From positions 62,001-126,000 of the forward strand of contig JAFEMH010001488.1 in the NCBI GenBank assembly GCA_022495995.1: a stretch of 64,000 nt of DNA. Reading direction: 5' to 3'. Origin of the DNA: Adenophora triphylla var. japonica (Eukaryota; Streptophyta; Magnoliopsida; Asterales; Campanulaceae). Both the position numbers and the translations under genes were made by a program. Positions 20,509 to 33,075 of the stretch are shown one piece after another (within the stretch, counting starts at the first letter, position 1; each line of letters starts with the position of its first letter). The notes under the pieces were generated by a model. It was not told the DNA's origin, ran no database searches, and saw nothing but the letters and a program-made list of their open reading frames with translations.

Positions 20509-22182
20509 TCAGTTAGACCGGCCAGTCTCAAGGCCTCCTCGGCTTGGAGTTAGCCCTTGGGACCCCTGACCTTCCTTAACTTGGGCCTCTTCCCCATCAG
20601 TTTCTCCCTCGGAAGAGGCACCAGCTCCTCCCACCGGCTTTAGAGGATGTGCCCCAGCGTCCTTTGTTGAGAGGATGGCCTGACGAGGAGTGGCATCATC
20701 CCGTCTTTTATTTTTTGTAAAGGATATGGATGTCCTCCTCTTCAGCTTCATAAGGGCCCGAGGATCCAAGATTTCCTCCTCCATTTTCTTAACCTGTTCC
20801 TTGGTTAAATCTGTAAAAGACGAGGAGGACAAATCAGTAAAAAGACGATGAGGAGAAAAGAAAGTTTTATAATATAAGTATGAAAGACGTGAAGGAAGAA
20901 GAATTACAGCCGACTATATCGTCCTCGGCTAGACATCTGTCGTCATACAACTTGCAGATATCACACTCGTCATGAAAAATAATGTCGGTCTGTACATAGT
21001 ACCTTTGGTCGGTATCCAAACTTGACCAACACAAAGTCCTCGCGTGAGCAAACTGCTCTAACCTCTCTATAAGACGGTTACTCCACTCAGGCCTGCATAC
21101 CTGCTCGGGCACACCGGGAAACTTGGAAAGAGTAGCAAACTCTCATCCTTGTCAGCTTTCCAATCTTATAACATGATTATTCCACCCCGACACCTTCCTC
21201 GACATGGGATAGATGAGTTTGGAACGATTGGGATCACTCCTCACCATGATGACACGGGTGTCCTCCTTATAACTAACAGTGAAGAAATTGTGGAAAGCCG
21301 ATTGTCAGTGTTCAAAACCTAGACTATGAAATAATACAATAAAGCCAGTGATGAACCTCACGGCATTAGCCCCAATCATGGCGGGGACGGCCTGCATATC
21401 CTCCAAAAATATATAAATGAATGGATCGAGAGGGAGATGAAGGCTCAACTGAAATTGCTTATAGAAGAAGTGGACATGGTTCAGACTATACATAAAGTCC
21501 TTCATAGCATCCTTGTCATGAACAGGAGCACCAGGGACGTACGTAAGTCGGTATTTCTATCTCGGCACACCATATTTACTACGTAATTCCTCAATCATGG
21601 GCTCCCCGGCCCTAGAAGACCTAGGCCTAAGAGTGCTAACCCTACCACGTTGTAACTTACCACGGCCTCTTGCTCGGCCCCCAACACGAGCTCCCTCTAT
21701 AAAAGCATCAACAATCCTCCCAAATGTAGAGGGACCAGTTGAAAGACGGGAAGCACCACTTCCTCTCCCAGACATATCTGCACAATAAACAAAGAAGATC
21801 ATACTTTAGCCAAGACACTGGTAAAGACGAGGACGAGGAAGTATCCCTCCCCGTCTTATTCAGTAAATGTCGAGGAGGGATTCTTACCCAACAAAGGACG
21901 CTCCAGGTGGTTAGATTTCAAGTAGTACAAATTGATGTGGTTGAGAATCTCAGTCCAACCTTGGAACACCACAATATTTGGGTAATCTACGCTAAGTCGG
22001 TGAATCCTAAATCGACTAGGATAACCGACGTCAGTTCTAGGGCTTTGGTACCTCGTCAAGATTTCCCCAATCTCATTTAGACTCAACATCATCCACGGCC
22101 CATCAATTCTTTTGTAAATCCTAAGGTTTTGGGTATGGTAGCAATACAGAGCATTGGGGTTACTTCTCCATGTTCTTGTCAT
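20509..22182 (-). pseudogene. Antisense ORF (aORF) of Tat element, Transposase_28-like
   Basis: Protein-like sequence on the strand opposite to gag. Exon 1 starts at the ATG at 22182 and reads to about 21888. A GTAAGAATCC donor at 21887 and a TTTATTGTGCAG acceptor ending at 21778 remove an intron and keep the frame into MSGRGSGASRLSTGPSTFGR. After one TAG (near 21557) the frame goes on through LHLPLDPFIYIFLEDM to about 21305; this block resembles the plant gypsy-type Transposase_28 domain (PF04195). It continues after a stop with HNFFTVSYKEDTRV, a frameshift near 21150, and SNRLIERLEQFAHARTL. A second intron probably ends at a TTTTACAG acceptor near 20812, before LTKEQVKKMEEE and an acidic, Glu/Gly-rich tail. 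Such aORFs are known from Tat elements; their function is unknown. Confidence 0.7.
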
Positions 22183-22755
22183 GGCTATTACTCGAAGAAA
22201 TCACGAGAAAGCTCAAGAAATCTTCAAGAACAACAATGGCGGTTCTGGGAACCCACCAAGAACAATAACCCATAAAATATGAAGAAAATTAGCAAATAGA
22301 GGAAGAGGTTACCTGATTCAACGTTTGACGAAGGAAAGAACAGACGAAATCAAACACAAACTCCATAAATCAAGAACAGAATCAAGAAATCACTTGCGGT
22401 TTTTGAACCTTATAGATCTCTCTCAAACATGACCAGTGATAAAAGAGTAAAAATGAAATGGGTGTTTTGCTTTTATACCCGGATCCGAACGGTTATGGGT
22501 CGTGTAAACGGGTTGAGGCGTATTTCCTCTTCCCTTATTAAATGTCCTGGCGTATTCCCAATAGGAATGTCTCGTCATAAAAAATCGAGCCCATCAATGT
22601 CCAAATAATTGACGAATAAATGATTGTTGCCTCGAAATTCAAAAAAACCCTTATATATTCGTAAAACCGAGGACGAGCACCACTTTTTCCTCGGCAAAGC
22701 CAAGCTAGGAAGTCGAGGACCACTGAACGGTATAAAATGACCATGGGTCATAAAC
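22183..22755 (+). other. Tat 3' untranslated segment
   Basis: Between the aORF and the 3' LTR. On the minus strand it is where aORF transcription would start. ORFs across it (22538-22847) look spurious. No clear polypurine tract was identified. Confidence 0.5.
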
Positions 22756-22981
22756 CGGGAAAGGCCCAATGGATTGGGTCCAAAATAATATTTACACAAG
22801 TCCCAAATACGGCATAGGGAATGGGCTTCCCTACCTATTCTCGTCATGCCTTCTCGTCTTTTCGCACTATGTCGACCAAGACATAGTTAAGTGATTTTAT
22901 GACTAAGGAAACTATGACGATATATGCCGACCAAGGCATACACAGATGCCGACCAAGGCATCTTCACATGCCGACCAAGGC
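22756..22981 (+). repeat. Tat 3' LTR, left part
   Basis: Matches 3640-3910 of the 5' LTR. It includes three GCCGACCAAGGCAT units and is cut at 22981 by the copia insertion. The last five bases, aaggc, are the probable target site. Confidence 0.85.
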
Positions 22982-23235
22982 TGTTATATGTAATAGTATT
23001 CACATATAATAATTGGTCTTCTCCCATAGTGAGTTTGTATAGCAACTTTTCATTCATGGTATAAAGTCTTGTTTTCATTTCTTGTCTTCTTGTGTCTTCT
23101 TTATCCCACATGAGATTACTAATAAAACCTGTGGAGCTAAACTTATTATATAATAGCTAAGTTTGAAGAGTTCCCATGAGCTTGCTTGAGCTTCCCTTTA
23201 TTATGGGAAAATGTCAAGTATGACTTAAAGTTCTG

Positions 23236-23437
<202 letters not shown>

Positions 23438-23582
23438 ATAAAGAAAGAAAGAAAGAAATTAATTTAAATATTAATTAGTCTTAATTCAGTGAATGACTGG
23501 ATTAGGAGAAAGGGAGTGAATCAGTTTAAAACATTTCGGGGTTGGGGTGTGACTCTTCGAATAGGCATTTGCTAAAGAAGAG

Positions 23583-23726
23583 TTGCACGGTCGTGCAAAT
23601 CAAAGAGCACGCCCCTGCAAGTATGGAGCGGCCGTGCAATTTTGCTGACCCGATCGTGCACTACGGAGGCACCAGTTTGGCTAAGTTGTGTCTGTTTAAG
23701 ACCACAACACAAACTCTATAAATAGG
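23583..23726 (+). promoter_or_regulatory. CGNNCG palindrome cluster and TATA box in copia LTR
   Basis: Units TTGCACGGTCGTGCAA (23583-23598), GAGCACGCCCCTGCAA (near 23605), GCGGCCGTGCAA (near 23628) and CCGATCGTGCA (near 23650), then TATAAATAGG at 23717-23726, about 50-60 bp beyond. In the 3' LTR the first unit is a perfect palindrome, TTGCACGATCGTGCAA (37429-37444), and the TATA box is at about 37563. Confidence 0.85.
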
Positions 23727-24034
23727 GTTGGCCTCTTTCGAAAAATATACTGAATATTATTACTTCTTGAGTCTTTTTTCTTATCAATCCTATCCTTCGA
23801 GTCAACCAATTAAAAGCTTCGATTATTGTTCCGTAGTTATTCAAAGGAGTGTAACTTTGAATAAGAGTGCGTAAGTTTTGTATCCTGGAGGTGAAATTCG
23901 TTGAGACCATTACACCATAGTGGGACGAATTAAATACCTGAAAGATAACATCTTTTGGTGTGCCTAACCTACTGATTCCTTACCCACAACCGAGTCATAT
24001 ACAACAATTTTAAGATATTTAAATTTTCGTATAG

Positions 24035-24950
24035 ATGGAGTCAGTTTTGATAAAGGGATAACTTTCCGAAGCAGATAAGTTAGAGAGGCTAAATGGGCTG
24101 AACTACAAGCGCTAGAGCTTGAAGATGAAATACCTTCTCACCATTGCATAGGTATTCTATGTGCTATGTGATCCTTGTCCAAAGGAAAATGAAAATGATA
24201 AAGCAACTGAGGCACAAAAAATCGAGGATGCTGAAAAAGTGAAGAAATGGAAGGCGGATGACTTCATTTGCCGATTCACCATTCTGCAAGCATTAAACAA
24301 CACGTTGTTCAACGTGTTCCAAATACACAAGACTGCCGCTGAAGTTTGGTTTGCAATCAAACGAATGTCGTCAATGAAGATGCTGGCAATAAATATTTTT
24401 TGGTCAATAAATTTGTTGAATACAAGATGGTAGATTCTAGGCCTGTCATTGATCAAGTTAACGAACTTAATGACATAGCCATCGAATGTGCCGATGCGGG
24501 TGAACCCATTTCTGAGACATTCCAAGTTTCAACCATCATTGATAAATTTTCACCTTCTTGAAAAGATTACCAAAAGAAATTGAAGCATAAGAAAAAGGCC
24601 ATCTCTTTAGATGAACTTCTTCAAGGCACCCAAATTGAGACTGAAAGTCTCAAACGTGATGGCTCAATTTCTGAGAGGATTGATGGTGTAAACTATGTGG
24701 AAAATAAAAATGTTGCCGGAACTTCCAAGGAAAATCAAGGAAAATTCAAACGGAAAAACAACTTTAAAAATGATGGAAAGGGTAAAGCTAAGAAAAAGCA
24801 GAAGCGTCCTTATTATGTTTGTGAAAAAACAAACCATTTGGCTAAGGACTGCTATTACCGCAAAGGGCAACAAAAAAATGAACAAGCAAATGCAGTTGAG
24901 AGCAACTTCATTAGCATGCTTTTCGAAATCCGTCTAGTCAACAATGTCGA
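24035..24950 (+). pseudogene. Copia gag, decayed
   Basis: Gag of the copia element. The ATG at 24035 lies only 28 bases after the LTR. The frame has three stops in its first 45 codons (TAA, then TAG twice), where intact relatives have Trp or Gln. A UBN2-type gag continues with CPKENENDK, WKADDFICRFTILQALN and, after a frameshift near 24360, NKYFLVNKFVEYKMVDSRPV and VSTIIDKFSPS. From 24580 comes a Lys-rich stretch and a zinc knuckle in which the first Cys is Tyr and the Gly is Asn (YYVCEKTNHLAKDC). Most disabling changes fit G-to-A or C-to-T decay. Confidence 0.85.
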
Positions 24951-25725
24951 TTCGGATTGGTGGATTGATTCAAGGGCTACATGTCATGTAACTCCAAATC
25001 GAAGCTTGTTCAAAACATATGAAGAAGTGAAAGAGCCGAAAGCGGTTTATATGGGAAATGCTTCTACAAGCGAGGTCTTGGGCATAGGGACCATTATTCT
25101 CCCCCTCACTTCGGGAAAGACTCTTACTTTGAAAAATGTGTATCATATTCCCTCTATGAGGAAGAATCTTGTATCCGTCCATAAAATGGACAAAAATGAC
25201 TTTAAGGTAACCTTCCGCGCCCAACAAGTGAATATCACTAAAAATAGGACGTTTGTTGGAAAGGGCTACATTAAAGACAAAATATATTTATTGAGCATTG
25301 ATAATAAAATTGCCAGTTCTGCTTACTTTGTTGATTCTAATTTTAATGTTGAAAAGCATGATTTTTGGCATTCTAGATTAGGACATATTGTTATGAATGC
25401 AATTAGTCGTATGATTAAATATGAATATATTCCAAAATCTTTGACTATTTATTCTATGAATAATTGTGAATGTTGCTCTCAATCTAAGTTGACTAAAACA
25501 TATTTTAAAAGTGTAGTTAGATCAACTAGCTTACTTGAGCTAATTCATATCGATATTTGTGACAACAAAGAGCATTTGACTAGAGGTGGAAAACATTATT
25601 TTATTACGTTTATTGATGACTTTTCTAAGTTTGCATATGTGTATTTACTTAGAACAAAAGATGAAGCTTTTGACAAGTTAAAATTTTCAAAGTCGAAGTT
25701 GAAAATAAAACTAATTTTAGGATAA
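24951..25725 (+). pseudogene. Copia protease and integrase N-terminal half
   Basis: Same frame as the end of gag. The protease site reads DSRATCHVT where D-S/T-G-A is expected, so Gly has become Arg. Then come NVYHIPSMRKNLVSV and the GAG_pre-integrase HSRLGHI...CECCSQSK zinc-binding segment (HHCC). The integrase core starts at LELIHIDICD and includes FITFIDDFSKFAYVYLL, with the first two catalytic acids. The frame stops at 25725 after a frameshift. Confidence 0.88.
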
Positions 25726-26330
25726 AACGATTAAGATGGGATAGAGGTGGTGAATATTTCACAAACAAGTTGATTTCATTTTGTCAACAAAATGGAATTG
25801 TTAGGGAATCTTCAGCACCTAATACTCCACCACAAAATGGAGTAGCCGAGAGGAAAAATCGATCCTTAATGGAAATGGTTAGTGCCATGATTATACATTC
25901 AAAATTACCAATGAGCTATTGGGGAGAGGCACTATTAAGTTCTGTTTACGTTTGTAATAGAATTGTGAATAAACATATGAAAACTCCATACGAATTATTT
26001 ATTAGGCGTAAGCTTAATATTTCACATTTAAAGGTATGGGGTTGTATTGCATATGTTTTAGATGCAACTTTGAAAAGAAATAAACTTGGGAGCAAAGCTG
26101 TGAAATCTATATTTATTGGTTATTCTTCAATAAGCAAAGCATATAGATTTATGAGAATTAATGACAATCGTGTGTTTGAAGCTACGCATGCTATTTTTTA
26201 TGAACATTTAAACATAAAAAGTATAGACAAGGTAGATATAAACCATGAATTGTCAAAAGAACTTGAAGTAGAAAACGCATCAAGTTCACATGATAATGGT
26301 ATGCGATCACAAATGATGAAAATTTAGACC
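25690..26330 (+). pseudogene. Copia integrase C-terminal half
   Basis: Continues the integrase in another frame: RWDRGGEYFTN, then NGIVRESSAPNTPPQNGVAE with the third catalytic Glu in QNGVAERKNR, then VWGCIAYV and the KSIFIGYSS segment of copia integrases. It ends in a stop at 26326; the linker with LRRSKRQRIEKN continues in a further frame toward RT. Confidence 0.88.
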
Positions 26331-27289
26331 ACAATGAAAATGATGAAATAGTTGAGTTAAGGAGAAGCAAAAGACAAAGAATTGAAAAGAACCTTGGTCA
26401 TGATATGTTTACATATATGTTAGAAGAGGATCCTAAAACTTTTCAAGAAGCTATGTCTATGTCTAATTCAGACTTGTGGAAAAGAGCCATGAATGATGAA
26501 ATCAAATCTATACTTTATAATGAAACATGGACTCTAGTCAATCCTCCTCCTAATGCTAAACCTATTGGTTGCAACTGGGTTTTGAAAAAGAAACTCAAAA
26601 CTTATGGTACTATTGATAAGTACAAGGCAAGATTAGTAGCCAAAGGTTATAGTCAAAAAGAAGAAATTGACTATTTTGAAACATTTTCATCGGTCACTAA
26701 ATTTACATCAATTAGAACTATGCTTGCTATAGCATCCGTCTATGGACTAGAGGTTCATCAAATGGATGTTAAAACATCATTCTTAAATGGAGATTTAGAT
26801 GAAGAGATTTACATACAACAACCCGAGGGTTATATCTCTAAAGGAGAAGAACATAAAGTATGTAAATTAAAGAAATTTCTATATGGACTTAAACAAGCAC
26901 CAATTCAATGGTTCAAGAAGTTTAAGCAAGAAATTTGAAAATTTGGTTTTAAGAGTAGTAAAGTAGAAAGTTGTGTTTTTACTAAGGTTACTCTTAACCA
27001 TAAAGTTGTTATAACTTTATATGTTGATGACTTGCTAATATTTGATTCTGATATTAATTGTATGAATGAAACAAATAATTATTTAAAGCAAGTGTTTGAC
27101 ATAAAGGACTTAGGTCCAGTAGATGTCATTTTAGGGGTTAAAGTGCTAAAAAAGGACAAAATTTACATATTAACTCAATCTCATTACATTGAGGAAATAT
27201 TAAAGAAGTTTAAATATTTTGATTGCAAAATAAGTAAAAATCCTATTGACCCTCATACGAAGTTAGTTTCAAATAAAGGCGAGGCCATA
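26322..27289 (+). pseudogene. Copia reverse transcriptase, 5' part
   Basis: One frame with a single TGA (26936-26938). RVT_2 motifs in order: LWKRAMNDEI, NWVLKKKLK, KARLVAKGY, HQMDVKTSFLNGDLDEEIY with the first catalytic Asp, CKLKKFLYGLKQAPIQW, and LYVDDLLIF with the catalytic YVDD pair at about 27020. The frame is broken after the codons for GEAI, at 27289, by the Ty3 insertion, and resumes at 35800. Confidence 0.92.
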
Positions 27290-29987
27290 TGTGAGCACCC
27301 CAACCCGGAACCTAAAGCGTGTCCCGAGTTGGAGAGGCTCAATCTAAGAAAAACCATCTTCCTTTTTAAAACATTTATCCGCCTTTAAAAGAAAACCACT
27401 TTTCAAACTTCCAAATAAAAATCAATTGGTAATATCTCTACCTAGAGAAAATCCAACTACAACTTTAATAAACCGTAATCTGATCAATTACATTGGAAAC
27501 CTTAATTAACATTTGTTTAACAAAAGGGTTTTCCATACAAATTATAAAAGAGGAATACTTAACCAATACTCCTAACAACCCACTCCTATACTTAACTTGT
27601 CAAGCCCCAAAAGCAAAAGTCCACAATGATATCCCCGGCCTCACTGGTTCGGTTCACCTGTCTCGGGATCTAAAACAAGAAGGGAGAGGGGTGAGAATAA
27701 ATCTCAATGAGCTATTATGAATGCAGCAAGATGCCAAGCAAAGTGCAACACATAGCATGGTAGCACATAACACATTATGAAAGTGGTAAACACCTTACGT
27801 TACCTCATTTTACCTTTCCCGTCTGAACAATAAGTCGTACAACGTGGGAGTAAAACTCCACTCTTTGGTGAATTGCCTCCAGAACATTCACCTCTTATAG
27901 GACTCATACCCCAGAGATCCATATAAGAAAAGATACCTATAATAGAGTATCCAAAGTAATATCGCTAACTGTAAAGCTTTAGGCTTAATACAGAAGCATT
28001 CCCCCTAATCGCCAATCGCAGCAGTATGTAAAGCCTTTTGGGTCAATACAGAAGCTTGCACGCCCTCTGTGGCCGCGAGAGGGGTAAGGTCACAGGTATA
28101 ATGAACCTTCAATCATTTATAGAACAAATCAGTAATTGATTGAATTTCATTATACCCCCTGAATGTACACACGTTCAAGCACTTAATAGACACTTGAAGT
28201 AATCCACAAAAAGGGATAATAATATAACAACATGGTAATGTATACTCATGCTAAACAGTACCATAGTGCAACAATTCATGTAATACACAATGCGTAATAT
28301 CATCAATGCATATGAACTCAATTAAGGTAACAATATAACCACATAATCCACACCGGGATACAATACAATCATGTACCAATTAATCCACACCGGGATACAA
28401 CACAACAACTTGCCAAATAATCCATACTTAGGATATTAAGGTATACACCAAATTCAATAATTCCACAAATTGGGATAATAATGCCACAAGGCGATACATG
28501 CTCATCTTCCATTAACGAAATAGTGAAACTTATGGTTTCTACGCTATTTCTAACTAATCACCAAGGATAGGGGAACAAGTAAAGTCACCAAGTACCATAA
28601 ACCAAACCTACGAAGTCATTACTTAACCTTGAATAATCTTAATGAAAGTGCAAGACCTACTTCCCAAGTTTGGACCACTTTCCGAACAATATTTAACTAC
28701 TCCCACAATTCCATTTCGACCAAATAAGACGTCATGGCCAAGCCAAAGTATCCTACTCTAACTCAGGTTAAAGAGGATCAATTCCTATCCGGGTTGATTA
28801 GGTTCTACTGATTTATATTGGGTGGGAGTCACCATTTATAAGAGGTCAAACAACTTACTAAACAATTCTTATTTAATTTGAAAAAGTTTGGTTCAGGGGT
28901 ATGGGCGACCGCCCTAACCACTTGGGCGACCGCCCAAGTGGACTTCAAAGGTAATTATGGTTTCTGCCACTATGGGCGACCGCCCTCACCACTTGGGCGA
29001 CCGCCCAAGTGAGTTTTAAGGCCAAAGTGAATTCCTGCCATGATGGGCGGCCGCCCAAGCCTCCAGCAGCCCATTTCCAGATTTTTACCCCTTTGAAGCC
29101 TAGGTTTCCATTCTTCTAACTAAGCTTAAGTCAAGAGCACCAAAGAATACTTCAATCTTACCAAGTCCCATATAAACATGTAAACCCAAACCCAAGTAAC
29201 CCTAGATGGATTATCACTACAAATTCCACCCATTCCCTTAAATCTAAATCAACTCCCATGAACCACAACATCTTTTTAAGTCATTAATCCATTTTCTAAC
29301 TCCAAGAAGATTTCCAAAACATATAACAACAATCACAACACCAAGAACAACAATAGATAGTTCATGAGCACATAAATGAAAGGAGGTCATAACAACTCAC
29401 TTTGGAATAGGAGATGGATTAAGGATTTCTTGAGCTTGATAAACTCCCCTAGAAGCCTTGATCACAAAAGTACTCCCGAATTAGGAAATGGATGAGAACT
29501 CCACTCTCTAAGGACTTGGAAAGAGGTGTAGCTTGGAGAGGGCTTCCATGGCTTTAGAATGAAGAGAAAGTATGAAGAAAATGAAGGAGGAGGAAGGAGA
29601 GTGAGGAGGATGATGGAGAGGGGGGCCGGTTATGGAGGGAGTATGGGGGAGGGCACATGGCAAGCCTAGGAAGGAGTAAGACTTATTGGCCCCCCTCCCA
29701 CAAAATTTAACTAAGGCTTTCATTTTAAATTTAACTAACCTTTACTCAAGTAATTCATCCTACTCAATTAACCTCCTTGCACTATTTATCCTATTTTCAT
29801 TTTTATTATTTCTTCAAGGTTCTTATTTAATGTCTAATAAATTCATAAAAGATTCTAAATTTACTTCTCACCCAAATTATCTTAAATTAAGAATTTTAAA
29901 GACATAATTGAACACATAAGTTAACATAAATATTTGAAGCATATAATATAATATTTAAAATTAGTGCCTAGGGTTGGGGTCGTTACA
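27290..29987 (-). repeat. Downstream LTR of nested Ty3 element
   Basis: On the minus strand starts TGTAACGACCCCAACC and ends GGGTGCTCACA. The minus tract TTAAGGGGGAGTGAG (29988-30002) adjoins it as the polypurine tract. Small ORFs inside occur identically in the other LTR and are not genes. Confidence 0.95.
28832..29060 (-). promoter_or_regulatory. CGNNCG palindrome cluster and TATA box in Ty3 LTR
   Basis: Units TGGGCGACCGCCCT (28902), CTTGGGCGACCGCCCAAG (28921-28938), TGGGCGACCGCCCT (28972), CTTGGGCGACCGCCCAAG (28992-29009) and TGGGCGGCCGCCCA (29044-29057). On the minus strand the TATA box CTTATAAATGG is at about 28843-28833, some 60 bp downstream. The other LTR has the same cluster at 34690-34867 plus one extra unit (near 34850). 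Confidence 0.88.
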
Positions 29988-31824
29988 CTCACTCCCCCTT
30001 AAAGAAAATTCGTCCCGAATTTGATTGTCACTTACCCTAAGGTTCAAATAGCGAAGGTTACCTTTCACACATTCTAACTTAATATTTTTAATTAGATTTC
30101 TCAATGGCAAGATTCTACTATACATTTTCACAACTCAAATACTCTAAGACTTCAATTCCCAATTAGTCTCATCAATGCTATGATTCTTTCCAAGATTCAA
30201 ATTTCATTAATAATGTGATATTACAACTTAATATTCCGAGAATACCATACCATCATCACTAACCCGAATTTCACGACCTCAAAGAAAGTATATAAAAAAA
30301 TATTACATCTTATGTTACCCAATACATTACGATATTTCATTTAAAACTTCAAATGCCCTGCAAGCTGCCCCAAGTCGGTCTATAAGTCAAATCACCAACA
30401 TTTTCTAAACTTCAAATGGATTAACAAACTTTGGCGCTAAATTACCTTAGGCCTAGCTTTACTAATTTCACCCCAACAAATTGGAGATCGAAATATCTTC
30501 CTGAACCACGCCTCAAACGGTTTTATCTCAATGCTAAAATAATAACTGCTATTATACGCAACTCGCTAAGGTTAATTAAACTTCTCAAGTGGAAAGGAAA
30601 TCCATCACACAACATAACCTATTCCTCAAGAATTTGGGTAGTCTTCAAATCTCTTCCTTTCGACTAACTTAATCCTCCAACTCTTAGGATCGGTAACAAC
30701 TCTCAAAGGAAGCTTCAAAAAGATAAGGTTCCTACTTAAATAACGCAACACAAGTGTAGCTACTCCTGAGTAGAGGATAAGAAAATCTCACTTATCTAAG
30801 TTAAACTCCTCAAAGCATACGTTATCACTTTCCCATTTCGTATAATATCATAATCTAATCTTCCTTTAATACACCTTAAAATTTCACAAAGTCCTCACAT
30901 TCATTAGGTAAGGTAATGATAGGATATATAGTTACTTTATTCTCCATTTCTACCAATATGACTCATTCTTATTACATCTTACACCATTGGTATCCTTCCG
31001 AGTTATTTAAATCAACGATTTTATAATTCTCTAGAATTCCTTAAAAATTCCTTTGGTAGCACTTTGCCAACCTCAAAGATTACGGACACAATCCTCGTAA
31101 GATCCATAGTAACTTCCAAGTTTAAACTATAGGACCCCAAATTTTGGAAACTTCCCGAGTCAACTCACACTAGTTAAACTTGCATGCAAGGACTTCTAAT
31201 CAAAGATTATTAACCCAACTCTCAAATTATTTTCACGATCTTCCCGGAGCTTTAATTAACAAAGAGATCATCACTTCTAATTACCCTAAAGCCATCAAAA
31301 TAAGGATTACAATTCTGCTTATCATACTCAGAACCAACACATGAAATATACCGACGGGAGCACATTTACCATTTACTCACAATTAGCACATACAATTTTT
31401 GAAAAGACTTCTTATGCAAGTCTAACATATACTAATTACCCTTCACATCTTAATGCAAAATTTTCACCTTAAATATCCATATATAATCAAGAATTTCACA
31501 TTAAGGTTTACCTATATCAAATACCAATATAAGCAATCTAGTCATGGAAAAAGGAGACTCACTTATTATGATAGTCTATCATTATACAACAACTACTTAA
31601 CCCTCCAGGTCAAGTATATCTCAAAATCATAATTTAATAATTATACCAATTCAACCGGCAATACATGCTCAGCCATAACCACATCATCATCGTGGTAAAC
31701 CAAAGAGGGTTCGAGGTATTCTCTCTTAAAAGCAGAATCCTCTAACAATAAAACAAAATTTTCAAACAATGTATGACACGTAGAAGCAAAACACTATGCC
31801 ACACATAATGATATGAAACAGGAT
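29988..31824 (-). other. Non-coding region replacing pol
   Basis: 1.8 kb with no retroviral motif in any frame. The 78-codon ORF at 30431-30667 lacks recognisable features. Only the LTR-proximal end (minus AAATTCGGGACGAATTTTCT and the purine tract) looks like the end of a normal Ty3 element. Confidence 0.65.
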
Positions 31825-33016
31825 CTATAAAATGTGACCCCTAACTTTTGAGACAGGGAATATACCTCTAGTGACCTCTGAGGGATCTATCTCTCCTGAA
31901 CCTGAAACGCATACTCGACCAAAGACCTTCTCTTTCGGTTCCCCTTTGTTATCTCTCTTGGTACTACCTCTTTGTCGTCCACCCAGCTGACCGCTGCTTG
32001 AAGCTCGTCCCCACGGCATCCTTGGGCAATTCCTCTTAAAGTGTCCCAATGCTCCACAATTTAAACACTTGCCTTGCTTACTCCAACACCGATCTTCGGT
32101 ATGTCCAACCTTCTTGCAAAATTCACAAATCATCCCATACTGTTTGGGTATTGGCCTAGACGAAGAAGCCACCATAAGTCCCTCTCTCACACTCCCTGAA
32201 GTTAAAGCCCTTGGCTGATTTCTAATGATTTTGGATCCTTGTCTTATATACTTTGGCTTGTTTCCAATCCCATCTTCCGATTTTCCACTATTTTCCCCAA
32301 TGTCCTTTTCGACCTTATATGCTCTATCTATGACTGTCTGAAAATCGGTGAAATTATTAATCCATAATTTCTTCCTAAGCTCACTCCTCAAACCTGTTAC
32401 AAACTTCTGAACCCTTTTCGCTTCATGCGATACCAAATGAGGGCAACACCTAGCTAATTCCTCAAACCGGACTGAATACTGATTCACCGTCATGTCCCCT
32501 TGTTTTAGCCCTAAGAATTCAATCTCCTTCCTATCCCTTGTAACCATTAAAATGAAATAATCCTCGAACTGCTGAGTGAAATTATCCCAAATCTGGGCGT
32601 ATGATCCTGCTCCCAACTTCTCTTCAAATTACGCCACCACCGATCATTTGGACCTTCAAGTTTGAAAACGGCATACCTAACTTTCTCTTTGTTGGGACTT
32701 TCTATAACCTCGAAAATCCTATTCATTTCTCGCTAACCATTTTTACGCCTTAAACGGATTCGGATCTCCGTTAAAGCTCGGTTGGTTCATTTTCCCAAAT
32801 CTTTCTAATCCCTCACTTTGGCATCCCTCAGGTTGATTCGGGCGATCCTCTAGTCTCCATATTATTTACAAACTTCCTGAATAATTTCATCACTTCTTCA
32901 TTCTGAATTCCACCTATACCCATATCTCCTTCAATTTCTAGAACCTTCCGCTGATCATCCTTGCCTCCGGCCATTAGAACGAACTCCTGCATTAAACACT
33001 CGGCGTCAATTTCCAC
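31825..33016 (-). pseudogene. Gag of nested Ty3 element, decayed
   Basis: Minus-strand gag. The first part (33016-32828) starts near MAGGKDDQRKVLEIEGD and stops; a frameshifted stretch follows. The 263-codon frame 32616-31825 has the gag core (YAQIWDNFTQQFEDYF, FEELARCCPHL, KRVQKFVTGLRSELR) and two zinc knuckles, CEFCKKVGHTEDRC and CLNCGALGHFKRNC, which bind the RNA genome. It ends with EVTRGIFPVSKVRGHIL, the lead into the protease of Tekay/Del-like or similar chromovirus-type polyproteins, but the protease and all of pol are missing. So it seems once derived from an autonomous gag-pol element. Confidence 0.85.
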
Positions 33017-33061
33017 ACATTCCCCCTTAGTTTAGACATCTACCCTTGACCTCTAAACTAA

Positions 33062-33075
33062 GCTCTGATACCAAC
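33062..33075 (-). other. Primer binding site, tRNA-iMet
   Basis: Minus strand GTTGGTATCAGAGCTT directly after the LTR end CTCACA. TGGTATCAGAGC is the usual complement of plant initiator-Met tRNA. Confidence 0.93.

Noticed and set aside
21597..22080. Plus-strand ORFs of 63 and 113 codons
   Set aside because: Shadows of the antisense ORF exons on the minus strand, which have domain-like sequence and matching splice sites.
27493..27720. 75-codon ORF (and copy at 33279-33506)
   Set aside because: Located in both LTRs of the nested Ty3 element, with indels between copies; no recognisable features.
29508..29907. Two small ORFs, Pro/Ser-rich minus and hydrophobic plus, with copies at 35315-35714
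   Set aside because: They are LTR sequence duplicated with the element. The hydrophobic one looks like AT-rich chance translation.
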